Assembly: GCA_011524735.1 (NCBI GenBank)
Contig: WTJS01000091.1
Coordinates: forward strand, 1-35,643
Source: Alphaproteobacteria bacterium
GTDB lineage: Bacteria > Pseudomonadota > Alphaproteobacteria > Puniceispirillales > Puniceispirillaceae
Direction: 5' to 3'
Length of the DNA: 35,643 nt
Part shown: positions 27,069 through 35,643 of the stretch, in pieces
Position numbering within the stretch: the first letter of the stretch is position 1
Layout of the letters: every line of letters starts with the position of its first letter
Program-made: the position numbers and the translations under genes
The notes under the pieces: model-generated
What the model was told of the DNA's origin: nothing
Seen by the model: the letters and a program-made list of their open reading frames with translations, nothing else
The model's database searches: none

Positions 27069-29474
27069 CTATTTGGTAGACCGCATCCGGCGCCCTGCCG
27101 GATCAAATAGTGGCCCATTGGACAGTCGGCAGGCGAAGTGGACACCAGCAACATCAACTTCAACAAAAGCTTCATCTGATGCCGCACTGCTTGCGACGAG
27201 TGCAATGGCTACAGGACGGTCGACGCGGTAACCGTAGGCCGCCGAAGTGGTCTTACCGATGATCCTGCCATTCAACAAAACTGGTTCGTTGCCAAGAGGC
27301 ACCGCATTTCTATCCTCAAAGGCAAGCGACACCAAACGTGAAGGAGGTGACTCACGTTTCGTAAGGGCATGCTTCCCAATAAAGGCCTTGTCTTTTGCCA
27401 GCGCGAATTCCAGACCAGCCATCTGAGGGGTGACATCCGTATCCAAATCATGGCCATAGGAAAGAAACCCTTTCTCTATCCGCATCGCCGTCTGGGCAAA
27501 AGCCCCAACCGGCCTTACACCTTCCTTTGCCAGCAGATCATATAGTGCCCGCGCATCCTGCGCTGGACATGTCAGTTCCCACCCAGCCTCGCCAACATAA
27601 GACAGACGCGCAGCGCGAACCGATAGGCTGCCAATCTGGCCCTCTCTATGCTGAAAGTAACCGATTTCATTCATCCATTCAGCGTTGAGTGCCGTAGCTA
27701 TTCGCGGTGTATCAGGACCTGACAATCCTAAAACGGCGTATTTCTCAGTTACATTATCAATCTTTAAGTCAGCACCCTTTGGACAGTGAGCCCAGATCCA
27801 AGACAGATCACGTTTCACTGCCGTAGTTCCAACCATGAGACGGAAATGATCTTTGCCAAGCCGAAACACCGTAAGGTCACTTTCGATCCCACCGTCATCA
27901 TTGAGCATAAGTGAGTAGCAGGCCCGCCCAATGGGTCTGTCAATACGATTCGTACAAATTTGCTCAAGACAAGAAAGTGCGTCAGGCCCGGAAATCTCAA
28001 TTTTACCGAAACTGGAAAGCTCGGTTATACCGGCTGCTTCATGCGCTGCAGCTACCTCTCTCCCGACTTGATCAAACCAGTCAGGTTTACCAAAGGTCAA
28101 AACTGGATCATGTCCTTTATTGAAATAGAAAGGGCGTTCAAACCCGAAGACCTGACCAAAGAATGCGTCTTCTGCCTGCCAAACATCGTGAAGTGGCAGC
28201 TTGCGAAGGTTACGCGCCGTTGTCCATTGGCGTCCCGGATAGGTGATTTCATAATGCTTGCCAAGTGCTTCAGGCACACGGGCAATCAATGCTTCAGCAC
28301 TATTCACTGATGCATCGAAGCGCTTTGGATCCGCCTCATGAAGATCTGCTGGTGGTGCCCCATGTTGAATAGCATGCGCCAGCGCCATCCCAGCACCACC
28401 CCCGGTTGCCACACCAACAGAATTCATACCGCAACCAAGGAACAGTCCTTTTGTTTCAGCTGTTTCACCAAGGAGAAAACTGCCATCAGGCGTGAAACTC
28501 TCAGGCCCATTTAGCAGCATCTTGACTTCAGCATGCTCCAGGCATGGCAGGCGATGAAGCGCATTGTACATCATCGGCTCAAAATGATCCCAGTCCTCCG
28601 GTAGCAACTGAAATGCGAAGTCAGACCCAATCCTTTCAGGGTCAATCGATTTGCCCATTGGTTCAAAGCAACCAACAAGAAGGCCTCCGGAGTCATCCCG
28701 GATGTACAAATGGCCATCATGGTCCGAGAGCGTCGGCAAATTCCCCTCCGCACCGGGCACTGGCTTGGTCAGAAGGTAGAAATGCTCGCACGGCCAGACA
28801 GGCACCTCACTACCTGCCATTGCAGCAGCTTCACGGCTCCATAATCCTGTGCAAAGCGCTATGGCGTCACACTTAATCGTGCCTTGATCAGTCTCCACAC
28901 CAACAACCCTGTTATTCTTGGTCAGGATCCCAACCACACCAGTATCTTCAAATATCTTTGCGCCTTCCGCCCGCGCCCCCTTCACCAGCGCCGCACACAG
29001 ATCAGAAGGACTAACGCGACCATCATCTGGCGACCAAACAGCACCAATAACATCCGCATGGTTCATCAGCGGCCAGCGCTCGGCTGCCTCACCCGCAGAA
29101 ATGGTATCAGCCTGCATGCCAAACAAACCGGCAAGCGCCGCCTGTCGGCGGACATGAATCATCCGATCTTCGTTGGTCGCAATGGACAAAGACCCTTTGT
29201 TGATCCAACCGACCTGCTGACCAGTTTCCTCTTCAAGCCGCGAATACAGATCAATTGAATAGCGAACCAGATCAGTAAGGTTCCTCGTTGACCTGAGTGC
29301 CCGCACTTGGGCTGCTGAATGCCATGTGGTTCCGGAAGTCAACTTATTGCGCTCAAGCAAAACAGCGTCACGAACACCAGATTTTGCGAGATGGTAGAGG
29401 GTCGAACATCCCATCACACCGCCGCCAATTACAACGACAGACGCCTGTGCGGGAATTGTTGCGTCATTTTCCAT
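27069..29474 (-). CDS. FAD-dependent oxidoreductase with C-terminal GcvT domain (dimethylglycine/sarcosine dehydrogenase-like, MABO-like)
   Basis: VVVIGGGVMGCSTLYHLAKSGVRDAVLLERNKLTSGTTWHSAAQVR (FAD site plus presumed flavinylated His); C-terminal GcvT motifs SLMLNDDGGIESDLTVF, LSYVGEAGWELTCPA, MRIEKGFLSYGHDL. Confidence 0.92.
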   Translation of the reverse strand: MENDATIPAQASVVVIGGGVMGCSTLYHLAKSGVRDAVLLERNKLTSGTTWHSAAQVRALRSTRNLTDLVRYSIDLYSRLEEETGQQVGWINKGSLSIATNEDRMIHVRRQAALAGLFGMQADTISAGEAAERWPLMNHADVIGAVWSPDDGRVSPSDLCAALVKGARAEGAKIFEDTGVVGILTKNNRVVGVETDQGTIKCDAIALCTGLWSREAAAMAGSEVPVWPCEHFYLLTKPVPGAEGNLPTLSDHDGHLYIRDDSGGLLVGCFEPMGKSIDPERIGSDFAFQLLPEDWDHFEPMMYNALHRLPCLEHAEVKMLLNGPESFTPDGSFLLGETAETKGLFLGCGMNSVGVATGGGAGMALAHAIQHGAPPADLHEADPKRFDASVNSAEALIARVPEALGKHYEITYPGRQWTTARNLRKLPLHDVWQAEDAFFGQVFGFERPFYFNKGHDPVLTFGKPDWFDQVGREVAAAHEAAGITELSSFGKIEISGPDALSCLEQICTNRIDRPIGRACYSLMLNDDGGIESDLTVFRLGKDHFRLMVGTTAVKRDLSWIWAHCPKGADLKIDNVTEKYAVLGLSGPDTPRIATALNAEWMNEIGYFQHREGQIGSLSVRAARLSYVGEAGWELTCPAQDARALYDLLAKEGVRPVGAFAQTAMRIEKGFLSYGHDLDTDVTPQMAGLEFALAKDKAFIGKHALTKRESPPSRLVSLAFEDRNAVPLGNEPVLLNGRIIGKTTSAAYGYRVDRPVAIALVASSAASDEAFVEVDVAGVHFACRLSNGPLFDPAGRRMRSTK

Positions 29475-29515
29475 GTCAGTGTCTCGATGCCACTAAAGCC
29501 TTTGCCTTATAAAAA

Positions 29516-29559
29516 TGTAACAATTGATCCATAATTGCAATCCTGTTACGATTGTTACA
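29516..29559. promoter_or_regulatory. Candidate RpiR-type operator in a divergent promoter
   Basis: Perfect inverted repeat TGTAACAAT (29516-29524) / ATTGTTACA (29551-29559), with an extra TGTTACgat copy at 29544. Confidence 0.55.
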
Positions 29560-29581
29560 CTATGAAGCAAGGAACAGCTCA

Positions 29582-30445
29582 ATGAGCCTCAAGGAGATCG
29601 TTGAAAAACACGCACCAGAATTGACGCCGCAGCTCCGCCAAGCGGCCGATTACATTGTTGCGAATCCTATTGAGGTTTCATTTCATTCGATGCGCTCTAT
29701 AGCCAGCAAAGCGGGTCTGCCCCCCCCAACATTTTCGCGGCTCGCTAGAACATTGGGTTTCAACAGCTATGAAGATCTGAAGTCAGCCTGCCGGGTTGCT
29801 GCCAAGGACACCTACAGCGGCTATCACGAAAGAGCCGAGGCTCTGCGGGCTGGTCACATGGTCGGCACCGACAGTCACTACCATGTTGGATACGGCCAGC
29901 AATCAATGCGTAACATCAACGAAACGATGGTAAACGCAGATCCTGCAGCAATTGAGCGGATTGCAAATATCACTCTGGCGGCACGCATGGTGTTCATCAA
30001 TGCACAAATGGGACAACGACATATCGGGGCGTATGCTGGGTATGTTGCGTCGCTTGCTTTCGACAACTGGGAGGTATTGGGGGCAGAGCCATGTAGCGCA
30101 GCAAGCCAAGCTCGCAAGTTAACCCCGAATGATGTGATGATATGTATGAGTGTGATGCCCTATGCGACAAGCACTCTAGCGCTTGCAGAGACTGCTCGAA
30201 ACTCTGGCACCCGAGTGATTGCCATCACCGACAGCATGCAATCGCCTGTAGCAAAGCTAGCCAATGAGACCCTCATTGTTGCCACTTCAAATCAACATTT
30301 TTTCGCATCACAGCTTGGCGCTCTCTACCTATTTGAAACGCTGATCGGGTTGATGGTTGCTAAGGCAGAGGCAAACATCCAAACTAACATCGAAAAATCA
30401 GAAGAATTCTCCAGAAGAAATGGGGAATACATAGAGTGGCCATAA
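29582..30445 (+). CDS. MurR/RpiR family transcriptional regulator (HTH + SIS domain)
   Basis: MSLKEIVEKHAPELTPQLRQAADYIVANPIEVSFHSMRSIASKAGLPPPTFSRLARTLGFNSYEDLKSACR; SIS-like C-terminal domain VMICMSVMPYATSTLALAETARNSGTRVIAITDSMQSPVAKLANETL. Confidence 0.9.
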   Translation: MSLKEIVEKHAPELTPQLRQAADYIVANPIEVSFHSMRSIASKAGLPPPTFSRLARTLGFNSYEDLKSACRVAAKDTYSGYHERAEALRAGHMVGTDSHYHVGYGQQSMRNINETMVNADPAAIERIANITLAARMVFINAQMGQRHIGAYAGYVASLAFDNWEVLGAEPCSAASQARKLTPNDVMICMSVMPYATSTLALAETARNSGTRVIAITDSMQSPVAKLANETLIVATSNQHFFASQLGALYLFETLIGLMVAKAEANIQTNIEKSEEFSRRNGEYIEWP

Positions 30446-30475
30446 GCCACCAAAACCACCAAGGGAGGTCATTTT

Positions 30476-31321
30476 ATGATCAAAAAACTTTTTGCAACCA
30501 CTCTCGCCGGCGCCTTTGCACTAGCACCTTTTGCAGCGTCGGCTGGCGGACATGGCACCTGCACGAATGACGTGTGGAACAAAGTAATGTCGCGTGGCAA
30601 GATTGTTGTTGGCGTCAAGGCTGACTACAAGCCATGGGGCTATCGTGATACCAGCGGCGAGATCGTTGGAATGGAAATCGACATGGCCAAGGACGTTGCC
30701 GCCAAAATGGGCGTCGACATTGAACTGGTTGCCGTGCAGTCTTCCAACCGGATGCAGTTTCTGGAGAATGGCAAAATTGATCTGATGATTGCCACCATGT
30801 CAGATCGTAAAGATCGCCGTGAAATTGTTGGTATTGTAGGTCCGAATTACTACACATCCGGCACGAACGTCATGTCACCAAAGGCCCTTGGCCTGAGCAG
30901 CTGGGAAGATCTGCGTGGCAAGCCTGTCTGCGGCAAACAGGGCGCATTCTACAATCAGATTGTTGAAGAGCGCTATGGTGCCAAAATCATAGCCTTTACC
31001 GGAAATGCGGAAGCCAAGCAGGCGCTGCGTGACAAGAAGTGTATCGCTTGGGTTTATGATGACAGCTCCATTGGATCGGATCTGAGTTCCGGCGAATGGG
31101 ACGAGTTTGAAATGCCTTTGACCTCAGAGGATGACAACCCATGGGCGCTCGCCGTTCCGTCGAAGGAGCGCAACTGCGTGTTTGGCCGCTTCATGTCCGG
31201 CATGCAGTACCAGTGGCATCAGGACGGCTCGCTCATTGAGCTTGAGAAGAAATGGGGTATCAAGCCAACCCAGTATCTTGTCAATTATCAGGAACGGATG
31301 AAGGATTGGCTGGCTGACTAA
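30476..31321 (+). CDS. Polar amino-acid-type ABC transporter substrate-binding protein
   Basis: Signal peptide; GKIVVGVKADYKPWGYRDTSGEIVGMEIDMAKDVAAKMGVDIELVAVQSSNRMQFLENGKIDLMIATMSDRKDRREIV; RBS gggagg. Confidence 0.93.
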   Translation: MIKKLFATTLAGAFALAPFAASAGGHGTCTNDVWNKVMSRGKIVVGVKADYKPWGYRDTSGEIVGMEIDMAKDVAAKMGVDIELVAVQSSNRMQFLENGKIDLMIATMSDRKDRREIVGIVGPNYYTSGTNVMSPKALGLSSWEDLRGKPVCGKQGAFYNQIVEERYGAKIIAFTGNAEAKQALRDKKCIAWVYDDSSIGSDLSSGEWDEFEMPLTSEDDNPWALAVPSKERNCVFGRFMSGMQYQWHQDGSLIELEKKWGIKPTQYLVNYQERMKDWLAD

Positions 31322-31342
31322 GTTTACTAGAATGTAAAAGGG

Positions 31343-31366
31343 GCTCCGTCAGGTAACTGGCGGGGC
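31343..31366 (+). other. Intercistronic stem-loop between SBP and permease genes
   Basis: GCTCCGTCAG-gtaa-CTGGCGGGGC, 10-bp stem with two G-T wobbles. Confidence 0.55.
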
Positions 31367-31379
31367 TACCCACATACCC

Positions 31380-32132
31380 ATGGATTTTTTAGCTGAATTT
31401 TTCCGCCAACTTGCCGAAGACTATCCAAGATGGAACTTCATCTGGATGTATCAGCCAGTGCAGCAAGGCAAAATCCTGTCTGGCATCTGGATGACCATAC
31501 AGCTGTCCGTAGCCTGTCTCATTCTGTCGATGGTGATTGGCGTGCTTGGCGCCTTTGCTCAGGGCAGCCGCAACGTCATTCTACGAAGCATCGTTCAGGG
31601 CTACATCCAATTTTTCCGCAATACGCCACCCTATGTGCAGCTGCTGTTCTTTTATTTTGCCCTTGGTCAGTTCACGCCAACCTATAGTCCTGACGGATGG
31701 CTGGAGGTGCCGATCATCTCCAATGTGGGTTGGGCGATCATTTCACTCTCATTTTTCGCCGGCGCCTTCAATGTCGAAATTTTCCGCGCAGGTATTGAGG
31801 CCGTACCCGAAAGCACCCGCGAAGCGTCGGAGTCGCTTGGATTCTCGCGCGGACAGACATATCGGTATGTGGTTTTGCCACTTGCGCTGCGTGTGTCCCT
31901 GCCAGCGCTGAACAACAATCTTGTCAATCTTGTGAAAACAACAACACAGGCCTTTGGCATTGCAGTGCCGGAGCTTCTCTACCAGTCAGTCACCATCTGG
32001 AATGACTATCCCTCAGCTCTCTACCCGACGATGCTGCTGGTCTTTGTTGTCTATATCGTTCTTGTCGGTTTGCTGGTTATGAGTATGAGCCGCTGGGAAA
32101 AAACGATGAGGATCCCAGGCTATGGCAGTTAA
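31380..32132 (+). CDS. Amino-acid ABC transporter permease (HisM/GlnP family)
   Basis: Multi-TM; GIWMTIQLSVACLILSMVIGVLGAFAQGS; EIFRAGIEAVPESTREASESLGFSRGQTYRYVVLPLALRVSLPALNNNLVNLVKTT. Confidence 0.93.
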   Translation: MDFLAEFFRQLAEDYPRWNFIWMYQPVQQGKILSGIWMTIQLSVACLILSMVIGVLGAFAQGSRNVILRSIVQGYIQFFRNTPPYVQLLFFYFALGQFTPTYSPDGWLEVPIISNVGWAIISLSFFAGAFNVEIFRAGIEAVPESTREASESLGFSRGQTYRYVVLPLALRVSLPALNNNLVNLVKTTTQAFGIAVPELLYQSVTIWNDYPSALYPTMLLVFVVYIVLVGLLVMSMSRWEKTMRIPGYGS

Positions 32133-33033
32133 ATTCCAACACCGTGGACGTCGTGGCCGTAAACTTCCCGGCGTCGAGCGCGCGGCTAGCACCGACCTTG
32201 CTGTGATGCATCCCTATCGACTGCCCTTGGGCGGCCCGTCCGCAACGCAATGGCTGGCCAATCTGCCATGGTGGACGATGCTGCTACTGCTCATGCCACT
32301 GGTTCTGTGGCCGGTTTACGGGCATGCCGCCGGTAAATTCACCATTACAACAGCATTTTCAACCCTGACAAAATGGATCCCATTCCTGTTTATGTCAGGC
32401 TTCCTTTTCAACATTCTGATTTCCATGTTTGCGATGCTGTTTGGCACAGTAGCAGGCGCTGTCCTCGGCCTTGGACAGATCTCCAAATTTGCTCTTGTGC
32501 GGCGGTCCTGCTGGTTCATCACCCAACTGTTCCGTAATTCGCCTTGGCTGGTGATCCTGTTCATTGTGTTGCTGGCACTACCCTTTGAAATCGTGATTTT
32601 TGGCTACATCATTTCCATTCCAGACTGGATGAAAGCAGTGTTCGGCCTGTCGCTCCCAATTATGGCGAATATTTCAGAGATTGTGCGCGGTGCTGTTCAA
32701 TCAGTCCCAACAGCGCAGTGGGAGGCATCAGAGAGTTTGGCATTCAGCAGACAGCAGACGCTGTGGCGGATCATCCTGCCTCAATGTTTCAAGCGGATGA
32801 TCCCACCCTGGATGAACTGGTACGCAATCCTGACCATGGCCACACCGTTATGTTCGCTGTTAGGGGTTGAAGAAATCATCACCCTGTCGCGTCAAGCAAT
32901 GGAGGCCGAGAACAACCACCCAGAGCTGTTGGTGCCGTTCTACTCCTTCGCACTGGCCTTGTTTTTCTTCTACTGCTATCCGATCGCCCGCGTGACCATT
33001 GCGCTTGAGCGTAGGTATGCCGTCAAACTTTAG
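32122..33033 (+). CDS. Amino-acid ABC transporter permease
   Basis: Multi-TM; ISEIVRGAVQSVPTAQWEASESLAFSRQQTLWRIILPQCFKRMIPPWMN; 11-nt overlap with upstream permease. Confidence 0.93.
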   Translation: MAVKFQHRGRRGRKLPGVERAASTDLAVMHPYRLPLGGPSATQWLANLPWWTMLLLLMPLVLWPVYGHAAGKFTITTAFSTLTKWIPFLFMSGFLFNILISMFAMLFGTVAGAVLGLGQISKFALVRRSCWFITQLFRNSPWLVILFIVLLALPFEIVIFGYIISIPDWMKAVFGLSLPIMANISEIVRGAVQSVPTAQWEASESLAFSRQQTLWRIILPQCFKRMIPPWMNWYAILTMATPLCSLLGVEEIITLSRQAMEAENNHPELLVPFYSFALALFFFYCYPIARVTIALERRYAVKL

Positions 33034-33042
33034 GAGGTGTTC

Positions 33043-33792
33043 ATGACCGATTGGACTGACAAGGACCCCATTGTTTCCATCAAGGATGTCCATAAATATT
33101 TCGGCGAACTCCAAGTACTGAAGGGGGTATCGCTTGATGTCATGAAAGGTGAGGTCATCTGTATCATTGGACCTTCCGGATCGGGCAAATCGACATTGAT
33201 CAGATGTGTAAACGCGCTCAATGACATTCAAGGCGGCAGCATAACTGTACGGGGAATCGATCTGACTGACCCCAAACTTGACAAGCTGGCGCTTCGGAAG
33301 CGAGTTGGAATGGTATTTCAGCAATATAACCTGTTCCCGCACAAGACAGCGCTTGAAAATATCATGATGGCCCCGACGCTGGTGTTGAAGGAGAATGAAG
33401 AAGACGTACGCCGCAGGGCCCAAGATCTGATGAAGAAAGTCCGGCTTGAGGGCAAGGAGGACGCCTATCCGGGTGAATTATCAGGCGGGCAGCAACAGCG
33501 TGTCGCAATAGCACGGTCATTGGCCATGAGCCCCGATGTCATGCTGTTTGACGAGGTCACAGCTGCGCTTGATCCGGAAACAGTGAAAGAGGTCCTTGTC
33601 ACCATCAAAGATCTGGCACAGGAAGGCATGACCTGCATTCTTGTTACCCATGAAATGGGGTTTGCCCGAGAAATCGCCGATCACATCTACTTCACAGACA
33701 ATGGCGTTATTGTTGAACATGGCCCGCCAGCAACTTTCTTTTCTGAAGCCAAGGATCCGCGCACAAAGGAATTCCTGAGCCAAATTCTCTAG
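33043..33792 (+). CDS. Amino-acid ABC transporter ATP-binding protein
   Basis: Walker A GPSGSGKST; ELSGGQQQRVAIARSL; Walker B VMLFDEVTAALDPE; RBS aggaggtg directly upstream of ATG 33043. Confidence 0.96.
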   Translation: MTDWTDKDPIVSIKDVHKYFGELQVLKGVSLDVMKGEVICIIGPSGSGKSTLIRCVNALNDIQGGSITVRGIDLTDPKLDKLALRKRVGMVFQQYNLFPHKTALENIMMAPTLVLKENEEDVRRRAQDLMKKVRLEGKEDAYPGELSGGQQQRVAIARSLAMSPDVMLFDEVTAALDPETVKEVLVTIKDLAQEGMTCILVTHEMGFAREIADHIYFTDNGVIVEHGPPATFFSEAKDPRTKEFLSQIL

Positions 33793-34025
33793 CCAAAAAG
33801 GTAATCTGCTCAGGGTTTTTTCTGCAGGCTTTCGGCCGTGGTGATCGGTACATATTGTCACCCAGCAATAAAACTAGACCCACTTATCATTCATAGTTGG
33901 GGGCAAATTTCTGCAGCTCCCATGGCAGATTATTGTTCTCGATGTTTGCCTGGTCAAACGGTACGGTTTGAAGGTCGGCTTATTTAAGACAGCGACACTC
34001 GGCCCGTTACCAAGTATGTTTCCAT

Positions 34026-34844
34026 TTGATGACTAGTATTGTGACAGCTTCAAAAGTGCACCAGCGGTCCTATGGCTCGGCAGCGGTTACCTTTGACAAT
34101 GACAATCTGGTGAAGCTGTATCAACGCGGTGCAGCGAAAGCTCTTCTTCCGCGCACATATGGCTCCATGAATGAGGTCGTGCTTATCAACACCGCCGGCG
34201 GGATAACAGGTGGGGACAGCTATCAATATTTTTGCGAAGCGGCCGCCAGTCCGCTGGTGGTCACAACACAAGCTGCAGAGCGCGCCTACCAGAGCAGCAC
34301 CAAAGATATTGCCAGCATCGACGTCCATCTGACGGCAACCAACGGTGCAAAGCTACACTGGTTGCCGCAGGAGACCATCCTTTTTAACCAGTGTCGGATC
34401 GCCCGCAGAATTAAAGTTGATCTGGACAGCAGTAGCGAATGCCTTGTTCTGGAACCCCTTGTCTTTGGTCGGCACGCCATGGGCGAACAGCTCAAAAAAT
34501 GTCATTTTACCGATCGCTGGCGCATTCGCCGTAATGGTGAACTAGTTCACGCAGAAGCACTGTCTCTCACCGACGATGTCGCAACGCTGCTGGCGGCTCC
34601 TGCCGGCGGCGCCGGAGCGCAGATGGCAGCAACACTTGTCTATGTTGGCCCTCGCCTTGAACAGATCGAAGCTGACATCAAGACCGCTCTTCCCAGCCTG
34701 ACATCCCGCGTTGCCACGTCGGTATGGCAGGACCGCCTCGTCCTGCGCCTGCTGGCAGCCCAGACGATGAGCGGCAAAACCGACCTTCACCATATTCTGA
34801 AATTCCTGCGTGGACAGCATCTGCCCCGAGTTTGGCACACATGA
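34026..34844 (+). CDS. ureD: Urease accessory protein UreD
   Basis: VLINTAGGITGGDSYQYFCEAAASPLVVTTQAAERAYQSS; GAKLHWLPQETILFNQCRIARRIKVDL; followed by ureA. Confidence 0.93.
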   Translation: MMTSIVTASKVHQRSYGSAAVTFDNDNLVKLYQRGAAKALLPRTYGSMNEVVLINTAGGITGGDSYQYFCEAAASPLVVTTQAAERAYQSSTKDIASIDVHLTATNGAKLHWLPQETILFNQCRIARRIKVDLDSSSECLVLEPLVFGRHAMGEQLKKCHFTDRWRIRRNGELVHAEALSLTDDVATLLAAPAGGAGAQMAATLVYVGPRLEQIEADIKTALPSLTSRVATSVWQDRLVLRLLAAQTMSGKTDLHHILKFLRGQHLPRVWHT

Positions 34845-34852
34845 GGTAAGAC

Positions 34853-35170
34853 ATGAAACTGACTCCCAGAGAGAAAGACAAGCTGCTGATCAGCCTTGCT
34901 GCGATGGTCGCCCGCGGACGGCTAGACCGCGGCGTGAGACTGAACCACCCAGAGGCCATAGCCCTGATCACAGACTTTGTGGTTGAAGGGGCACGAGATG
35001 GCAGATCCGTTGCCGATCTGATGGAAGCTGGAGCCCATGTGATCACGGCGGAACAGTGTATGGAAGGCATCCCGGAAATGATCCACGATGTTCAGGTCGA
35101 GGCAACCTTCCCAGATGGCACCAAACTGGTGACAGTGCATCATCCCATTCGCAAGGGAGGCACATCATGA
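34853..35170 (+). CDS. ureA: Urease subunit gamma
   Basis: [99 protein letters not shown]. Confidence 0.98.
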   Translation: MKLTPREKDKLLISLAAMVARGRLDRGVRLNHPEAIALITDFVVEGARDGRSVADLMEAGAHVITAEQCMEGIPEMIHDVQVEATFPDGTKLVTVHHPIRKGGTS

Positions 35171-35472
35171 TCCCAGGCGAACTCATACCGGCAGAGGGCA
35201 CCATTACGCTGAATGACGGTGCGGAACAGATAACACTTATCGTAGCCAACACTGGTGACCGGCCTGTTCAGGTCGGTAGTCATTATCATTTTGCCGAGAC
35301 CAACCCAGCCCTCGATTTTGACAGGGCAACAGCCCGCGGCATGCGACTTGATATTGCCGCAGGCACGGCCGTGCGATTTGAACCTGGCCAGCAGCGGGAG
35401 GTCCCACTTGTACCGCTGTCAGGTGCACGCCGTGTCTATGGTTTCAACCAGCAGATCATGGGAGAGCTATAA
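35167..35472 (+). CDS. ureB: Urease subunit beta
   Basis: [105 protein letters not shown] overlap with ureA. Confidence 0.98.
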   Translation: MIPGELIPAEGTITLNDGAEQITLIVANTGDRPVQVGSHYHFAETNPALDFDRATARGMRLDIAAGTAVRFEPGQQREVPLVPLSGARRVYGFNQQIMGEL

Positions 35473-35643
35473 TGCCAAAGCAGATATCCCGCGCTGCCTA
35501 TGCGGATATGTATGGCCCAACAACTGGCGACAGGCTGCGCCTTGCCGGTACCGACCTCATTATTGAGGTTGAAAAGGACTTCACCACCTGTGGCGAAGAG
35601 GTGAAATTCGGAGGTGGCAAAGTCATCCGTGACGGTATGGGCC
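35472..35643 (+). CDS. ureC: Urease subunit alpha (partial, runs off window)
   Basis: [57 protein letters not shown]. Confidence 0.97.
   Translation, partial: MPKQISRAAYADMYGPTTGDRLRLAGTDLIIEVEKDFTTCGEEVKFGGGKVIRDGMG

Noticed and set aside
32860-33423. 187-aa minus-strand ORF across the permease/ATPase junction
   Set aside because: Overlaps two well-supported ABC transporter genes.
33793-33840. T-rich run (gggttttttctg) as a terminator after the ABC ATPase gene
   Set aside because: No convincing stem directly upstream of the T-tract.
1-35643. CRISPR arrays, tRNA/rRNA genes, insertion sequences, prophage or defence genes
   Set aside because: No regularly spaced repeats, tRNA-like cloverleafs, transposase/integrase motifs or known defence proteins were seen by eye; an absence call by reading is limited.

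Overview
The window looks like a gene-dense bacterial chromosome segment. The protein families and gene style suggest a marine alphaproteobacterium, possibly SAR116-like; this is inference only. No rRNA, tRNA, CRISPR array or intact mobile element was recognised. Left to right it contains: two TPM-domain proteins; a subtilisin-like and a trypsin-like protease with interlocked stop codons; a class I glutamine amidotransferase; an Ldh-family oxidoreductase; a DUF3604 (PHP-like) protein with a DmdA-like GcvT-family protein; an alkyl sulfatase divergent from a translationally coupled phosphotransferase/enolase-paralog pair; a di-heme cytochrome c peroxidase; a Sel1 protein; a PhyH dioxygenase divergent from an AraC regulator; a TRAP transporter (DctPMQ); a truncated haemoglobin/PAS-PP2C phosphatase operon convergent with a STAS protein; a second Sel1 protein; a succinate-semialdehyde-type dehydrogenase; an operon of FAD/GcvT demethylating oxidoreductase, class III aminotransferase and homocysteine methyltransferase-like protein, divergent from an RpiR regulator plus polar amino-acid ABC transporter; and the start of a urease operon (ureD-A-B-C'). 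The best candidates for undescribed biology are (i) the phosphotransferase + enolase-paralog pair with altered active-site residues, (ii) the globin/PP2C/STAS signalling module, (iii) the demethylation/transamination cluster that could convert a fully N-methylated omega-amino acid to a TCA intermediate, and (iv) the DUF3604 + DmdA-like pair.
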